A stretch of DNA of 64,000 bases from Ginsengibacter hankyongi (GTDB taxonomy: Bacteria; Bacteroidota; Bacteroidia; Chitinophagales; Chitinophagaceae): NCBI RefSeq assembly GCF_008710285.1, contig NZ_VYQF01000001.1, positions 1,745,501 to 1,809,500 of the forward strand, written 5' to 3'. The first letter of the stretch is position 1; each line of letters opens with the position of its first letter. The position numbers and the translations under genes are program-made. This document shows positions 43,129 to 53,941 of the stretch, one piece after another. The notes beneath the pieces are model-generated. The model was not told where the DNA came from. It searched no databases and saw nothing but the letters and a program-made list of their open reading frames with translations.

Positions 43129-44303
43129 TTAACTTAAGACTGGATGCCTGTGAAATTCTTTACTCCTGTCGAAAATATAGCGATAAGTGGCAAGCCTCCG
43201 GCTTTGTGTGGCGCCAATGTTTTTAGAAATATTTAAAATCCTTGGATTAAAATCTCCCTGCCATTGAAGTTCCAACTCATTGTACTGTTTATCTGCCTGG
43301 ATAACTCTTGCGCCTTCAACAATCATATAATAATCGATCCCCTGGCCCTGGTATTGAGGTATTACGCCAAAAACAATCCCGGTAAATTTATTGCAGATGC
43401 CTCTTTTCTTCAACCATAAATATTTAAGCTTCGCAAAAAAATTAAACTTCCCATTAAGATGTTTAAATATTTGGTTTAGCTCAGGCAAGTTAACCCAAAA
43501 AGCAACGGGCTCATTCTTATGATATACAAACCAGATAAGGTGTTCATCGATCACAGGCTTCATTGTTTTAAACATTTTATAAGCAACCTCCTTACTTAAT
43601 TGTTTATTGCCTTCGTGCTTTGCCCACGCTTGGTTATATATAATGCTAAAATCTGTCGAAAATTTTTTTAATTGATTTTTCCTGAGGTGAATGGTTTTGT
43701 ATTCCGGATTTGACTTATATTTTTCATCCTGTTCAAAAAATTTTTCATTAAGTTGGGTTTGCACAAAAAGATGCCAGCATATTTGGTTGTAAAAATTTCT
43801 AAATCCATAATTCTCAAAAAGCTCAACGTAGTAAGGTAGGTTATAATTCATTAAATAGATTGGCGGTTTAAAGCCTTCTACCACTAAACCCCACCAACGG
43901 TCACGCTCGCCAAAATTTATAGGGCCATCCATTGCTTCCATACCCTGTTGCATAAGCCAGCTTTTAGCAACGTCAAACAACATATCAGCAGCTTCCTGGT
44001 TATTAACGCATTCAAAAAAGCCAATGCCCCCGGTTCTTTGTTCATCACCTTTATTCTTATATTTTTTATTTACAAACGCGGCAATACGCCCAATAAGATT
44101 ACCATCATCATCTTTTAAAACCCAGCGGATACAGCTCCCGAAACGGAATGCCTTATTTTTTTTTGGTCAAAAACATCTTTTACATCCTTATCAAGCGGCC
44201 GAATAAAATTGGGATCATTTTTATAAATGATTAACGGAACTTTTAAGAATTCTTTTTCTGAGGTTTTATCTATAACGTAGAGGTGCATCAATATTTTAAA
44301 CAA
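43129..44303 (-). pseudogene. GNAT-fold acetyltransferase-like gene with a frameshift at an A9 tract
   Basis: Read as one gene this gives ~390 residues of a large GNAT-like family. The N-terminal part (44303 or the ATG at 44288) reads HLYVIDKTSEKEFLKVPLIIYKNDPNFI... and stops at 44115 in an unrelated tail. After slipping one base at nine As (44156-44164), the next frame continues NKAFRFGSCIRWVLKDDDG, then LIGRIAAFVNKKYKN, TGGIGFFECVNNQEAADMLFD, and the 284-residue part (MQQGMEAMDGPINFGERDRW...). Both parts join without loss of the fold. The minus-strand tract C-AAAAAAAAA-T offers an A-AAA-AAA slippery heptamer. This is therefore a disrupted gene, a -1 frameshift site or a sequencing error. 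Confidence 0.8.
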
Positions 44304-44509
44304 TAATTGGTAAAGTAACGTTCAAAAAAGTTTGTTGCCAAAAAACCACAGTTTTTCCAAAAAATCCGGAAGCGCACGATGAATAACAAAAGGCATATTT
44401 GTTGTTTAATAATAAATAACTCAATGAATTTTATGAATGAACCAGGGAATCAAATTCCTATTGTGTTTGAAAAATAAATAAATAAACTTTTAATAAAAAT
44501 AGTATAGTC

Positions 44510-45070
44510 ATGAAAAACTTACAATCAAAACGGGTAGCTATTTTAACCGAAAATGGATTTGAAGAAGTTGAACTAACAAGCCCCAAAAAAGCAATGGAAG
44601 ACGCCGGCATACAGGTAGATATTGTATCTCCCCAAAAGGGAAAGGTAAAAGGATGGAAACACGATCACTGGTCGATAGAGGTACCGGTTAACGTAGAAGT
44701 ATCTAAAGCCAACCCTGAGGATTATGATGCGTTGGTGATACCTGGTGGCGTAATTAATCCTGATAAAATGAGGATCAATGAAGACTGTATCCAGTTTGCA
44801 AAAGAATTTCTCAATTCAGGGAAGCCAGTTGCTGCAATTTGTCACGGACCTCAATTATTAATTGAAACGGATATGATAAAAGGAAAAAGAATGACTTCAT
44901 TCCCTTCTTTAAAAACCGATTTGGAAAATGCAGGCGTTAATTGGGAAGATAAAGAAGTGGTAGTAGATGAAGGGTTGATTACAAGCCGCAGCCCGAAAGA
45001 CCTCGATGCATTCAATAAAAAATTATTGGAAGAAATAGCAGAAGGCGTTCACGAAAAAACAATCTTTTAA
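44510..45070 (+). CDS. DJ-1/PfpI family protein
   Basis: A 186-residue protein of the DJ-1/PfpI (type 1 glutamine amidotransferase-like) fold. Seen: RVAILTENGFEEVELTSP with the conserved Glu, YDALVIPGGVINPDKMR, and the nucleophile Cys111 in AAICHGPQLLIE. It ends with the family's LITSRSPKDLDAFNKKLLEEI stretch. Members act as peptidases, chaperones or deglycases; which fits here cannot be told. It is monocistronic with its own bidirectional terminator after it. Confidence 0.93.
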   Translation: MKNLQSKRVAILTENGFEEVELTSPKKAMEDAGIQVDIVSPQKGKVKGWKHDHWSIEVPVNVEVSKANPEDYDALVIPGGVINPDKMRINEDCIQFAKEFLNSGKPVAAICHGPQLLIETDMIKGKRMTSFPSLKTDLENAGVNWEDKEVVVDEGLITSRSPKDLDAFNKKLLEEIAEGVHEKTIF

Positions 45071-45103
45071 TTAATCCACTTCCTGGTTATCACAAATTAA
45101 AAG

Positions 45104-45130
45104 CCCTTTCCAAATTGAAAGGGTCTTTTT
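45104..45130. terminator. Bidirectional intrinsic terminator
   Basis: A 7-bp stem ccctttc/gaaaggg (45104-45110 with 45117-45123) has a 6-base loop and a T-run from 45125. It ends the DJ-1 gene, and on the other strand the amidase gene. Confidence 0.85.
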
Positions 45131-45139
45131 TGTTATGGT

Positions 45140-45946
45140 TTATTCGTACTTCATCATCAGGTTATATAAAATTTTTTGATCGTTATCAAAAAGAACTCTG
45201 CTACTATCCTGCTTTTCAAAATGACGTTTGAAAGCCTCAATAGCGGCAGCGCTGTCTTTAACAGAATACCCTATAATTCTTAATGCCTGCAGGCTATTAA
45301 AATTTTCAGGTACAGAAATGTTGGTAGTGTCATCGTACCACAAACCATAACCGTTTTGTGAAAGAAGCTGCCATGGGAACGTAACGTTAGGATCATTCTT
45401 TCGTGTAGGCGCTATATCCTCATGCCCGATAAAATTAGCTGTGGGAATATTATATAATTTTTTTAGAGTAGCCAAAACCGTTAGTAAGCTGTTAATTTGT
45501 GCAGGTGGAAACGAATCAAAGCCGTTATTGTCGAGCTCAATACCAATTGAAGAAGAATTGATGTCTTTATCATTTCCCCAGGAGCTTATACCGGCTTGCC
45601 ATGCGCGCAGGTAATCATTCAGCATGTGATGAACAGTTCCGTCTTTACAAATTACATAATGTGCGCTCACCTGTGTGCGTGGCAATGTAAATGTTTGGAG
45701 GGTTTGCTCACAACTGTTTTGAGCAGTATGATGTATAATTACAAAGTTGGGTTTCCTCAGCCCAAAATTGGTAGTTCCTACCCATGAAGACTGATTTATA
45801 AAGCTATCTTTTACAGGTGTTCTGCTTATTATCTTTCCAAAGGCTTTTGCCTGCTTTTTATATGTCCTGTTAGTGGCTGCGTATTTGTTGGAAGAGCAGG
45901 AAAATATCAGGACAATAATAATAAAAAATAAAAGAGTAATTCTCAT
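45140..45946 (-). CDS. N-acetylmuramoyl-L-alanine amidase (Amidase_2), lipoprotein
   Basis: A 268-residue lipoprotein (lipobox IFSC, Cys17) with an Amidase_2 domain that cuts the bond between MurNAc and L-Ala in peptidoglycan fragments. Seen: VIIHHTAQNSCEQTLQTF with the first zinc His, VSAHYVICKDGTVHHML, AWQAGISSWGNDKDINSSSIGIEL, and IGHEDIAPTRKNDPNVTFPW with the second His and the Asp. The zinc ligands are in place. It is probably an outer- or inner-membrane-tethered recycling enzyme, like AmpD but exported. Confidence 0.92.
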   Translation of the reverse strand: MRITLLFFIIIVLIFSCSSNKYAATNRTYKKQAKAFGKIISRTPVKDSFINQSSWVGTTNFGLRKPNFVIIHHTAQNSCEQTLQTFTLPRTQVSAHYVICKDGTVHHMLNDYLRAWQAGISSWGNDKDINSSSIGIELDNNGFDSFPPAQINSLLTVLATLKKLYNIPTANFIGHEDIAPTRKNDPNVTFPWQLLSQNGYGLWYDDTTNISVPENFNSLQALRIIGYSVKDSAAAIEAFKRHFEKQDSSRVLFDNDQKILYNLMMKYE

Positions 45947-46128
45947 CGTGTTTTTTTGTAAAAATAAATAAGCATTTATTTTAAACAGTACTAATCATTT
46001 TTTTAAATAGCGCCCTTTGATAATTCTTTGCATTTCAACTTTCAATTGATTATCTTGTTCGCCTCCTGCTACACACAAGGTTGCTTTCCGGCGATTCACC
46101 TTTATTTATCATTTCTAAAAAATTATGT

Positions 46129-46668
46129 ATGAAAAAATTGTTCTTATTTTTCCTGGCAGGATTTGCATTTTCTTCCTGCAGCAACCAGGGAACAGAGTCG
46201 AAAGAAGCAACAAAAGACTCTACCACCGCAACGACTTCAACTACTGTGACGAACTATCCTTACACTATCGATCATCCTGACAATTGGGATATGGGAAATA
46301 CAGCAAATACAATGATTGCGTTGAGCGCACTTAAAGCTTTTGAAAATGGGAATGTTGAGGAATCTATGAAATATTTTGGTGATTCTATACACATTCAATT
46401 TGACGGATTGGATAAAACAATGCCGGCAGATAATCTTAAAGCCATGTTTACCTCATGGAGAAACGGATACAAAAGCATGGAAGTAAAAATGGATGACTGG
46501 GAATCGGTTATTTCTAAAGATAAAAAAGATGAATGGGTTACGCTTTGGTACAGGCAAAAATGGGAAGATGCAAAAGGCAATAAGGACTCGGCAGATTATA
46601 TAAACGACCTTAAATTGAAGGACGGAAAAATTGTAAGATTAGATGAATACACCAGGAAACTTCATTAA
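46129..46668 (+). CDS. NTF2-like lipoprotein
   Basis: A 179-residue lipoprotein. The start at 46129 (MKKLFLFFLAGFAFSSC) gives a clean lipobox, and I use it instead of a longer frame from 46081. The mature part after a Thr/Ser/Glu linker shows a cone-shaped NTF2-like (SnoaL-type) layout: MIALSALKAFENGNVEESMKYFGDSIHIQFDG, a middle LKAMFTSWRNGYKSMEVKMDDW, and a WVTLWYRQKWEDAKGNK...YINDLKLKDGKIVRL C-terminus. Such domains usually bind a small ligand or dimerise. The partner is unknown. A hairpin terminator follows. Confidence 0.75.
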   Translation: MKKLFLFFLAGFAFSSCSNQGTESKEATKDSTTATTSTTVTNYPYTIDHPDNWDMGNTANTMIALSALKAFENGNVEESMKYFGDSIHIQFDGLDKTMPADNLKAMFTSWRNGYKSMEVKMDDWESVISKDKKDEWVTLWYRQKWEDAKGNKDSADYINDLKLKDGKIVRLDEYTRKLH

Positions 46669-46693
46669 CACTAAATGGTAAAATATTTTTTGC

Positions 46694-46719
46694 AAGCACC
46701 GGCCCTTAGCGGTGCTTTT
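46694..46719. terminator. Intrinsic terminator between the NTF2-like gene and icmF
   Basis: The 8-bp stem aagcaccg/cggtgctt (46694-46701 with 46710-46717) has T-rich tracts on both sides, so it can serve the plus-strand lipoprotein gene and icmF on the other strand. Confidence 0.75.
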
Positions 46720-46726
46720 CTATTTA

Positions 46727-49700
46727 CTACATATTCCTCCTATACTGCCCGCCCACTTCATAAAGTGCATGTGTTATCTGGCCCAATGAACAATATTTTA
46801 CTGTTTCCATCAATTCTTCAAAAAGGTTTCCATTATTAATAGCAACTTCCTGCAGGCGCTGCAGCATTTTGTTGCTTTCCTTTTTATGCCGCTCATGAAA
46901 CGATTTCAAATTATTGATCTGCAAATCTTTTTCTTCATTAGTACTGCGTATAACCTCTGCCGGTAGTACGGTAGGCGAGCCTGCCTTATTGAGAAAAGTA
47001 TTTACGCCAACGATTGGAAATTCGCCTGTATGTTTCAGCGTTTCATAGTATAAACTCTCTTCCTGGATTTTATTGCGTTGGTACATGCGCTCCATTGCGC
47101 CCAATACGCCGCCCCTTTCTGATATTCGGTTAAACTCAGTCATAACGGCCTCTTCAACAAGGTCAGTAAGTTCTTCAATCAAAAAACTTCCCTGGTTTGG
47201 ATTTTCATTTTTAGCGGTTCCTAATTCGCGGTTGATAATTAATTGAATTGCCATTGCACGCCTCACGCTTTCTTCGGTAGGAGTTGTAATTGCCTCGTCA
47301 TAAGCATTCGTATGAAGGCTGTTGCAATTATCATAAATAGCATACAATGCCTGCAATGTTGTTCTTATATCGTTGAAATCTATTTCTTGTGCATGAAGGC
47401 TGCGGCCACTTGTTTGTATATGATATTTTAATTTTTGTGAACGTTCATTTGCGTGATATTTATACTTCATCGCTTTTGCCCAGATGCGACGTGCGACACG
47501 TCCTATTACACTATACTCGGCATCCATTCCATTACTGAAAAAGAATGAAAGATTTGGGGCGAAATCATCGATGTTCATTCCACGGCTCAGGTAATATTCT
47601 ACATAAGTAAATCCATTGGAAAGCGTAAATGCAAGCTGAGTTATAGGGTTGGCACCAGCTTCAGCAATATGGTAGCCGCTTATAGAAACAGAATAAAAGT
47701 TTCTTACTTTCTTTTCAATAAAATATTGCTGCACATCGCCCATTAATTTCAAAGCAAATTCAGTAGAAAAAATGCAGGTATTCTGGGCCTGGTCTTCTTT
47801 TAAAATATCAGCCTGAACCGTGCCCCGAACTGTGGATAAAGCTTTAGCTTTTATTTGCTCATAAATTTCTTTACCCAAAACATATTCTCCTGACAAACCC
47901 AAAAGTCTTAATCCCAGGCCATTATTGCCTTTTGGCAAATGTCCCGTCATTTGTCCTTTTTCAGGACGTATCTCTTCTCCGTTAATCCCGGTATATTTTG
48001 GTAATAAGTCAGGAGTAAATTTAGATTCAATAATTTCGTTTACACTATCCCGTAAGTTATTCTCAATTATATATTTTTCACATTGCTGGTCAATTGCTGC
48101 ATTCAAAAAAAATGCAAGCAACATTGGTGCAGGGCCATTAATAGTCATGCTTACGGATGTTTTAGGGTCACAAAGATCAAAGCCACTATACAACTTTTTA
48201 GCATCATCAACTGAAGCAATGCTCACACCACTGTTCCCTACTTTGCCATAAATATCAGGACGAACATCAGGATCTTCCCCATACAATGTCACGCTATCAA
48301 ATGCAGTGCTGAGGCGCTTTGCAGGCTGTCCTAAACTTACATAATGAAACCGCCGATTGGTTCTTTCAGGGCCGCCTTCGCCCGCAAACATTCGTGTTGG
48401 ATCTTCTTCCTGCCGCTTCAATGGGAACACTCCTGCTGTGTAAGGAAATTTGCCCGGGAAATTTTCCTGGAATCTCCAACGCAAAATATCTCCCCAATCT
48501 TTAAAACGGGGCACAGCAATTTTGGGAATTTTTGTATGCGAAAGAGATTCAAAATATAAAGGCTGTTTAATAACCTTACCTCTTACATCATATTCAAAAA
48601 AATCTTTTTTGTAAGAAGCTTTTAAGTCTTCCCATTCATCAATTAATTTCTTTGATAAGGATAATAATTTCTTATTAATAGTTATCGCAACCTCTTCAAT
48701 AACTTTTGTTGCATTATTAATTTCCTCATTGTCAGCTGATTTTTCTTTATCAATAATTTTTGAAGCTCCAATTAGACGGTATAGTTGGGATGCGAGTTCA
48801 GCCTGCTCTTCAGCGACCCGGTTATAATTTGTTATTTCATCAGCAATCTCTGCCAGATACCTGACTCTCTTTGCAGGAATTACAGGCTCACTTATTCCGC
48901 CACTAATTTTTGGGGCATTATATTTTTTAAAAATGTTACCAGTTTTTTTATCAACAATTTCAATTATTTTATTAAACAATTCATTACAACCCGGATCATT
49001 AAATACAGAAGCAACAGTTCCTATAACAGGGAGTTGATTATCGTTTGCTTCCCATAATCCATGATTGCGCTTGTATTGTTTTTTTATATCATGCAATGCA
49101 TCCAATGCCCCGGCTTTGTCGAATTTGTTCAGGCAAACTATATCTGCATAATCAAGCATATTGATCTTTTCAAGTTGTGATGCAGCGCCGTATTCTGGTG
49201 TCATTACATACATGCTCACATCACAATATTCCAAAATTGATGCATCACTTTGTCCAACACCTGCACTTTCGAGGATTATAAAATCGTAGCCGGCAGCCTT
49301 ACAAATATCAATTGCTTCCTGCACATGATTACTTAGCGCTTTATCATTTTCACGTGTTGCAAGCGACCGCATATACGCCCGCGGATGATGGATAGAATTC
49401 ATACGAATACGATCTCCCAATAATGCACCGCCGGTTTTTTTTCTTGATGGATCAACAGAGATAACCGCAATAGTTTTATCAAGATAATTATTTAAAAAAC
49501 GACGAACTATTTCATCGGTGACGGAGGATTTGCCGGCACCGCCTGTGCCAGTTATACCAAGAACGGGCGTGGTTATAACTTTTGTTTCTGAAGAATTTTT
49601 GTGACCATTCAATATGTGTTTAAACGGCTGTTCATTTTCCGCTAATGTAATAGAAGTCGCAATTTTTTTTATATCTCTCCATTCATCGAGTGCAAATTTT

Positions 49701-50176
49701 CCATTATGGCCATTACTAGTTGATGGTTTAATTTTAGCTGGTGATTTATCTAACTGGCATTTTTTCACAACATCTTCTATCATTCCTTCAAGTCCCATAT
49801 GCCGTCCGTCGTCAGGGGAATAGATTTTTGTAATACCGTATGCCTGCAACTCTTCAATTTCATTAGGCAAAATTGTTCCACCACCACCACCAAAAATTTT
49901 AACATGGCCGCAGCCATTTTCATCCAGCAGGTCTTTCATGTATTTAAAAAATTCAAGATGGCCACCCTGGTAACTGGTAACGGCGATGCCTTGCGCATCT
50001 TCTTCAATTGCACATTCAACTATTTCGTGAACGCTCCTGTTGTGGCCAAGATGAATAATTTCTGCACCCTTGCTTTGCATGATGCGTCTCATAATATTTA
50101 TTGCAGCATCATGCCCATCAAATAACGAAGCTGCGGTAACAATCCTTACAGAACCTATCGCTTTTTCATTTGCCAT
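46727..50176 (-). CDS. icmF: Fused isobutyryl-CoA mutase (IcmF)
   Basis: A 1149-residue B12 enzyme that joins the cobalamin-binding domain, a MeaB-like GTPase chaperone and the mutase barrel in one chain, as IcmF does. It interconverts isobutyryl-CoA and n-butyryl-CoA. Seen: the B12 loop [12 protein letters not shown] with His22, the GTPase P-loop [10 protein letters not shown] (208-217), a switch-like NKFDKA stretch at about 357-362, and the barrel from about 560 ([23 protein letters not shown]) to the C-terminus with [21 protein letters not shown]. The fusion and its residue order are characteristic. It is single-gene and ends with a terminator. Confidence 0.93.
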   Translation of the reverse strand: MANEKAIGSVRIVTAASLFDGHDAAINIMRRIMQSKGAEIIHLGHNRSVHEIVECAIEEDAQGIAVTSYQGGHLEFFKYMKDLLDENGCGHVKIFGGGGGTILPNEIEELQAYGITKIYSPDDGRHMGLEGMIEDVVKKCQLDKSPAKIKPSTSNGHNGKFALDEWRDIKKIATSITLAENEQPFKHILNGHKNSSETKVITTPVLGITGTGGAGKSSVTDEIVRRFLNNYLDKTIAVISVDPSRKKTGGALLGDRIRMNSIHHPRAYMRSLATRENDKALSNHVQEAIDICKAAGYDFIILESAGVGQSDASILEYCDVSMYVMTPEYGAASQLEKINMLDYADIVCLNKFDKAGALDALHDIKKQYKRNHGLWEANDNQLPVIGTVASVFNDPGCNELFNKIIEIVDKKTGNIFKKYNAPKISGGISEPVIPAKRVRYLAEIADEITNYNRVAEEQAELASQLYRLIGASKIIDKEKSADNEEINNATKVIEEVAITINKKLLSLSKKLIDEWEDLKASYKKDFFEYDVRGKVIKQPLYFESLSHTKIPKIAVPRFKDWGDILRWRFQENFPGKFPYTAGVFPLKRQEEDPTRMFAGEGGPERTNRRFHYVSLGQPAKRLSTAFDSVTLYGEDPDVRPDIYGKVGNSGVSIASVDDAKKLYSGFDLCDPKTSVSMTINGPAPMLLAFFLNAAIDQQCEKYIIENNLRDSVNEIIESKFTPDLLPKYTGINGEEIRPEKGQMTGHLPKGNNGLGLRLLGLSGEYVLGKEIYEQIKAKALSTVRGTVQADILKEDQAQNTCIFSTEFALKLMGDVQQYFIEKKVRNFYSVSISGYHIAEAGANPITQLAFTLSNGFTYVEYYLSRGMNIDDFAPNLSFFFSNGMDAEYSVIGRVARRIWAKAMKYKYHANERSQKLKYHIQTSGRSLHAQEIDFNDIRTTLQALYAIYDNCNSLHTNAYDEAITTPTEESVRRAMAIQLIINRELGTAKNENPNQGSFLIEELTDLVEEAVMTEFNRISERGGVLGAMERMYQRNKIQEESLYYETLKHTGEFPIVGVNTFLNKAGSPTVLPAEVIRSTNEEKDLQINNLKSFHERHKKESNKMLQRLQEVAINNGNLFEELMETVKYCSLGQITHALYEVGGQYRRNM

Positions 50177-50254
50177 ACTTTGAATTTCATTTTATAAAAT
50201 CGTAATGGTTCAGTTGTAAAATTACAACTAAAGGAAAGGAAAAAATAACGGTTG

Positions 50255-51085
50255 TTAGCTTTTAGAAGAGGTTATTTTTATTCTCTTTTTAGAAATATCG
50301 GCGACAATTCCTAAACCCAAATTTCCGGTTCTGTGTTCAACAAAACGATGATTTAATAAAATGGATATCGAACCCTGTATTCTCAATTTAACCGGAAATT
50401 TTTTAAAATCAAAAGTATAACTCACGGCAGGTTCCCAAAAAAAAACAGGAGAGACTGTAAGGCTATCCAAGATATAATTATCCAATTCTATCGGAGTGTA
50501 GTTGGTATGAATATGCGTAAATACAATTTCAGTAAGCCGGGATACAAGTGCTCCCGAAAAATTTTTTACAGGGCTATAGATAATCGCGGGCTGAATAAAA
50601 ATTTTTGTTATGTTACTGTTATGATACTTACTCATGGGTACGCTGTTTGAAATATAATCATCATTAATATTTGAGGTACCAAACGCAACTCCGCCAAATA
50701 ACTGGAACTGCATTTTCTCATTATACCTCGCGTTTGTAAAATACCCGACTCCCAATTCAGTAAAATTTCTTTTATAAGATAATAACGAACTGTCAGCGGG
50801 GAAGAAACTATCATTACCACCATTTTTTTCCCAACGAAAACTTTCATTGAGCATCGCGCCAAGGTGATCGCTAAATGCCCATGCGGCATGCAGATCAAAC
50901 CCGCTAACATTGTTTCCCTTTTCTTTAAAAGCATTTATGGATCCTGAATAAAAACCGGAAAACTCAAGATCATTTTTTCTATGCAGCGAGGGGATATTTT
51001 GTGTAGATGGGCTGTAAACATATCTTGGCGAATAGCAGGATGCTATGCATTCAGACATAAAAACCATGATGATAATACTTTTCAT
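50255..51085 (-). CDS. Beta-barrel-like lipoprotein or outer-membrane protein
   Basis: A 276-residue protein starting at 51085 (MKSIIIMVFMSECIASC); the frame's first ATG, 3 codons before, is also possible. The N-terminus looks like a lipoprotein signal with lipobox-like IASC. The body has many alternating beta strands (LGVGYFTNARYNEKMQFQLFGG, VSYTFDFKKFPVKLRIQGSI) of outer-membrane-barrel type, with N-terminal FSGFYSGSINAF and C-terminal HRFVEHRTGNLGLGIV. I recognise no family. It sits 9 nt after rsmA on the same strand, so it is probably co-transcribed with rsmA. Confidence 0.65.
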   Translation of the reverse strand: MKSIIIMVFMSECIASCYSPRYVYSPSTQNIPSLHRKNDLEFSGFYSGSINAFKEKGNNVSGFDLHAAWAFSDHLGAMLNESFRWEKNGGNDSFFPADSSLLSYKRNFTELGVGYFTNARYNEKMQFQLFGGVAFGTSNINDDYISNSVPMSKYHNSNITKIFIQPAIIYSPVKNFSGALVSRLTEIVFTHIHTNYTPIELDNYILDSLTVSPVFFWEPAVSYTFDFKKFPVKLRIQGSISILLNHRFVEHRTGNLGLGIVADISKKRIKITSSKS

Positions 51086-51093
51086 ATTCTCCA

Positions 51094-51846
51094 TCAGCTC
51101 ATTTTAAACGTAAGCGCTGCAAATTCTTCAACACTCAAAGTCTCAGCCCGGCGATTAAACAGATCATCATTAAGAATTTCTTTTGAAAACAAACTTTTAA
51201 CTCCGTTTCTTAAAGTCTTACGTCGTTGGTTAAACGCAGTTTTTACCAAAACCCAAAAAGCTCTTTCACTTTTTACAGGGAACTGGTATTTATTTCTTGT
51301 TAATCGAATCACTCCACTTTGAACTTTTGGCTGTGGCGTAAAGCTTTCATTTCCTACGGAGAATAAATATTCAACGTCGTAATAATATTGAAGAAGTACG
51401 CTTAAGACTCCATATATTTTACTGCCTTCTTTTGCCGCTGCTCTTTCTGCAACTTCTTTTTGAAACATACCAATTACAACGGGTACATATTCTTTCCATT
51501 CTAATACTTTAAACAAAATTTGTGTGGAAATATTATAGGGAAAATTCCCAATAACGGTAAACGGTTCATCAAAAGGACGATCTATTGTAAGAAAACTTTG
51601 ATGAATAATGTTTCCTTTAAGAGAGGGAAATTGTTTCAAAAGGAATGTTACTTTTTCTTCATCTAACTCAACGGCTCTAAAGTTTATTCCTGGAATTTTA
51701 ATTAAATATTTTGTAAGTGCACCTCCACCCGGGCCAACCTCGAGTAAATTTTTAAAACTATTTTTTTGCAGTTCTGCAATTATTCTTTGTACAACTTTTT
51801 CATCTTTTAAAAAATGCTGCCCAAGAGATTTCTTTAATGTGTGCAT
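51094..51846 (-). CDS. rsmA: 16S rRNA adenine dimethyltransferase
   Basis: A 250-residue SAM-dependent enzyme that dimethylates two adenines of helix 45 in 16S rRNA. Seen: SLGQHFLKDEKVVQRIIAEL, the SAM loop LLEVGPGGGALTKYL, the conserved VIGNFPYNISTQIL (motif IV-like), and FTPQPKVQSGVIRL. The length matches RsmA. It is divergent from recO, 102 nt apart, and its stop abuts the beta-barrel gene. Confidence 0.96.
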   Translation of the reverse strand: MHTLKKSLGQHFLKDEKVVQRIIAELQKNSFKNLLEVGPGGGALTKYLIKIPGINFRAVELDEEKVTFLLKQFPSLKGNIIHQSFLTIDRPFDEPFTVIGNFPYNISTQILFKVLEWKEYVPVVIGMFQKEVAERAAAKEGSKIYGVLSVLLQYYYDVEYLFSVGNESFTPQPKVQSGVIRLTRNKYQFPVKSERAFWVLVKTAFNQRRKTLRNGVKSLFSKEILNDDLFNRRAETLSVEEFAALTFKMS

Positions 51847-51948
51847 AACCCGTGAAATTACAGATAAGTTTTTGGGATATAAAAGTTAACTGGTTGATAA
51901 GTTTATTGGTAAATTCGTCAGTTAACCCGTCAACTTATCAACTTATAA

Positions 51949-52680
51949 ATGATCCACGCTACTAAAGGCATTGTACTTCGCACCATAAAATACGGTGAAA
52001 CATCGGTTATTGCAGCGATCTTCACAGAGCTCTTCGGTATTCAATCTTACATAGTGAACGGGGTACGTACTCAAAGTAAAAATTCAAAAGCGCATTTTTT
52101 TCAGTCATCGTCCATTCTTGAAATCCAGGTTTATCATAATGAATTAAAAAATTTACAACGCATAAAGGAACTGAAATGGAATTATCTGTATAAAAATATT
52201 TTAAGTGACGTTACCAAAAATTCGGTTGCACTTTATATGGTAGAACTTTTGCAAAAATGTCTTAAACAACCGGAAACCAATGCAGATCTTTTTCATTTTT
52301 GTGAAGATGCATTTATGCAGCTTGATATTGCCGAAAATGAAGTGGTTGCTAATTTTCCAATTTTTTTTGCAACACAACTGGCGCAGTTCTTTGGGTTGAG
52401 TATACAGGATAATTATTCTGATGAACGAAATTATTTTAATGTCAGCGAAGGGAATTTTACCAATAAATCTTTGGCAAATGATAATTTTTTAGAAACAGAT
52501 GTAAGCTATCATTTCTCGCAATTATTAAAAGTTTTGCATCCGTCAGAACTGAAAGAAATAAAACTCAATAAAAATATTCGTAAAACCATTTTATCTGGTC
52601 TTGAAAATTATTACATGTTTCATATTGCAGATTTTGGCGCAATGAAAACACTTCCTGTACTACACGAATTATTAGGGTAA
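51949..52680 (+). CDS. recO: DNA repair protein RecO
   Basis: A 243-residue RecO with an OB-fold N-terminus (KGIVLRTIKYGETSVIAAIFTELFG, then YIVNGVRTQSKNSKAHFFQSSSILEI) and a helical C-terminus. RecO loads RecA onto SSB-coated gaps and anneals strands. No zinc-binding four-Cys motif is apparent, which some RecO members have and others lack. It is convergent with the amidohydrolase (6 nt apart). Confidence 0.93.
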   Translation: MIHATKGIVLRTIKYGETSVIAAIFTELFGIQSYIVNGVRTQSKNSKAHFFQSSSILEIQVYHNELKNLQRIKELKWNYLYKNILSDVTKNSVALYMVELLQKCLKQPETNADLFHFCEDAFMQLDIAENEVVANFPIFFATQLAQFFGLSIQDNYSDERNYFNVSEGNFTNKSLANDNFLETDVSYHFSQLLKVLHPSELKEIKLNKNIRKTILSGLENYYMFHIADFGAMKTLPVLHELLG

Positions 52681-52686
52681 TGTATT

Positions 52687-53865
52687 TTATAAGATTCTTT
52701 TAGCAACAGAGTTTGGAGTAAGCTTTTTATCAATAACATTTTCGATAATAACAACACCCGGTTGTTTACCCTTTTCAAAACTTCCTAATTCATTTTCCAT
52801 TTGCAAAGCTTTTGCCCCATTTATTGTTGCCCATTGCAATAATGTTTCAATAGGAATATTGGATAAATTTTTTGAAATCGTTTTTAATTCTTCCAGTATA
52901 TTGAGCTGGTGATTTGATGCAAGGCTATCCGTTCCGATTACAATATTGCATTCATTTTTCCAAAGCATTTCAACTGGAGGTAGTGTGTTTTCTATATAGA
53001 GATTTGCATTTGCGCAAACGCAAAAAGATACCAGTTGATCCTGAGTTTTTTCTTTATTTATATAATTTAAATCTTCCTGCTCTGTAAAAGTATTGTGTAC
53101 CAAAATAACTGAAGATGCCTCTGAAAAATTTTTAAAATATGTTTGCAGGCTCCTCACTTTTTGAGGTTGGTAAAATGAATTATCAATCTTCATCATTTTA
53201 TACATGTCCACTAAACTGCCTGTTCCTTTTAAAAAAAAATCGTCCTCATTTTGGGTTTCCTGGTTGTGAATACTTACCACATTTTGGGTAAAAAAGGGGG
53301 TAATTTTTCCCCACAGATTTTTAGAAACAGAATAAGGTGCATGAGGAATTAAAGATGCTTTTTGATTTTTTTGAATAAATTCATCGTAGTATAATTTGCT
53401 TTTTTCAAATCTGGTACCAGCAACCGCGGGATGCCAGCCACTTACCTCAATAAAATTATAATACCGAATCCTATTATCGTTTTTTTGCAAAAGAGAGAGA
53501 GTATTATTACAGATATCGCCAACTGCCACTATGCCACATTGCAACATTTCATCTTCTGCTATCTTAATAGAATCCAGGATTTCATTTTCATTAAAATGTC
53601 TTCCCGTAACCACTTTAAATACAAAATCTACAAGGCCTGTTTTTTCTGGAATTACGTTTTCTAAATGAGACAATTCCAGGTGGCAATGGGCATTTACAAA
53701 ACCTGGCGAGAGAATACCCGTTATCTCTTCGATGCCCAATCCTGCTGCATTTTCGGCTATCACATCCAAAATAGTCCCTTCGGTATCAGTTACTAATACA
53801 TGATTTGTACCCAATAACTCATTTCCTGTAAATAAATAATCTGCTTTAAATTTTCGATAACTCAT
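52687..53865 (-). CDS. Amidohydrolase family protein (MtaD/SsnA-like)
   Basis: A 392-residue metal-dependent amidohydrolase. Seen: SPGFVNAHCHLELSHL near residues 54-68 with the paired His, SIHNQETQNE with another His-containing strand, and IGTDSLASN near the C-terminus with the late metal Asp. The family includes 5-methylthioadenosine/S-adenosylhomocysteine deaminases and similar enzymes; the substrate cannot be told. It is divergent from prfA, with 76 nt of shared upstream DNA. Confidence 0.88.
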   Translation of the reverse strand: MSYRKFKADYLFTGNELLGTNHVLVTDTEGTILDVIAENAAGLGIEEITGILSPGFVNAHCHLELSHLENVIPEKTGLVDFVFKVVTGRHFNENEILDSIKIAEDEMLQCGIVAVGDICNNTLSLLQKNDNRIRYYNFIEVSGWHPAVAGTRFEKSKLYYDEFIQKNQKASLIPHAPYSVSKNLWGKITPFFTQNVVSIHNQETQNEDDFFLKGTGSLVDMYKMMKIDNSFYQPQKVRSLQTYFKNFSEASSVILVHNTFTEQEDLNYINKEKTQDQLVSFCVCANANLYIENTLPPVEMLWKNECNIVIGTDSLASNHQLNILEELKTISKNLSNIPIETLLQWATINGAKALQMENELGSFEKGKQPGVVIIENVIDKKLTPNSVAKRIL

Positions 53866-53882
53866 GTAAAAAACTAATAAGT

Positions 53883-53890
53883 TAATTTTG
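53883..53890 (+). promoter_or_regulatory. Bacteroidota -7 box for prfA (TAATTTTG)
   Basis: A TAnnTTTG match on the plus strand, 51 nt before the prfA start. Confidence 0.5.
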
Positions 53891-53941
53891 CCTCCCGTAA
53901 ATCAAAGATAACCTGCATTGCAGTTATAAATTCATATAAAA

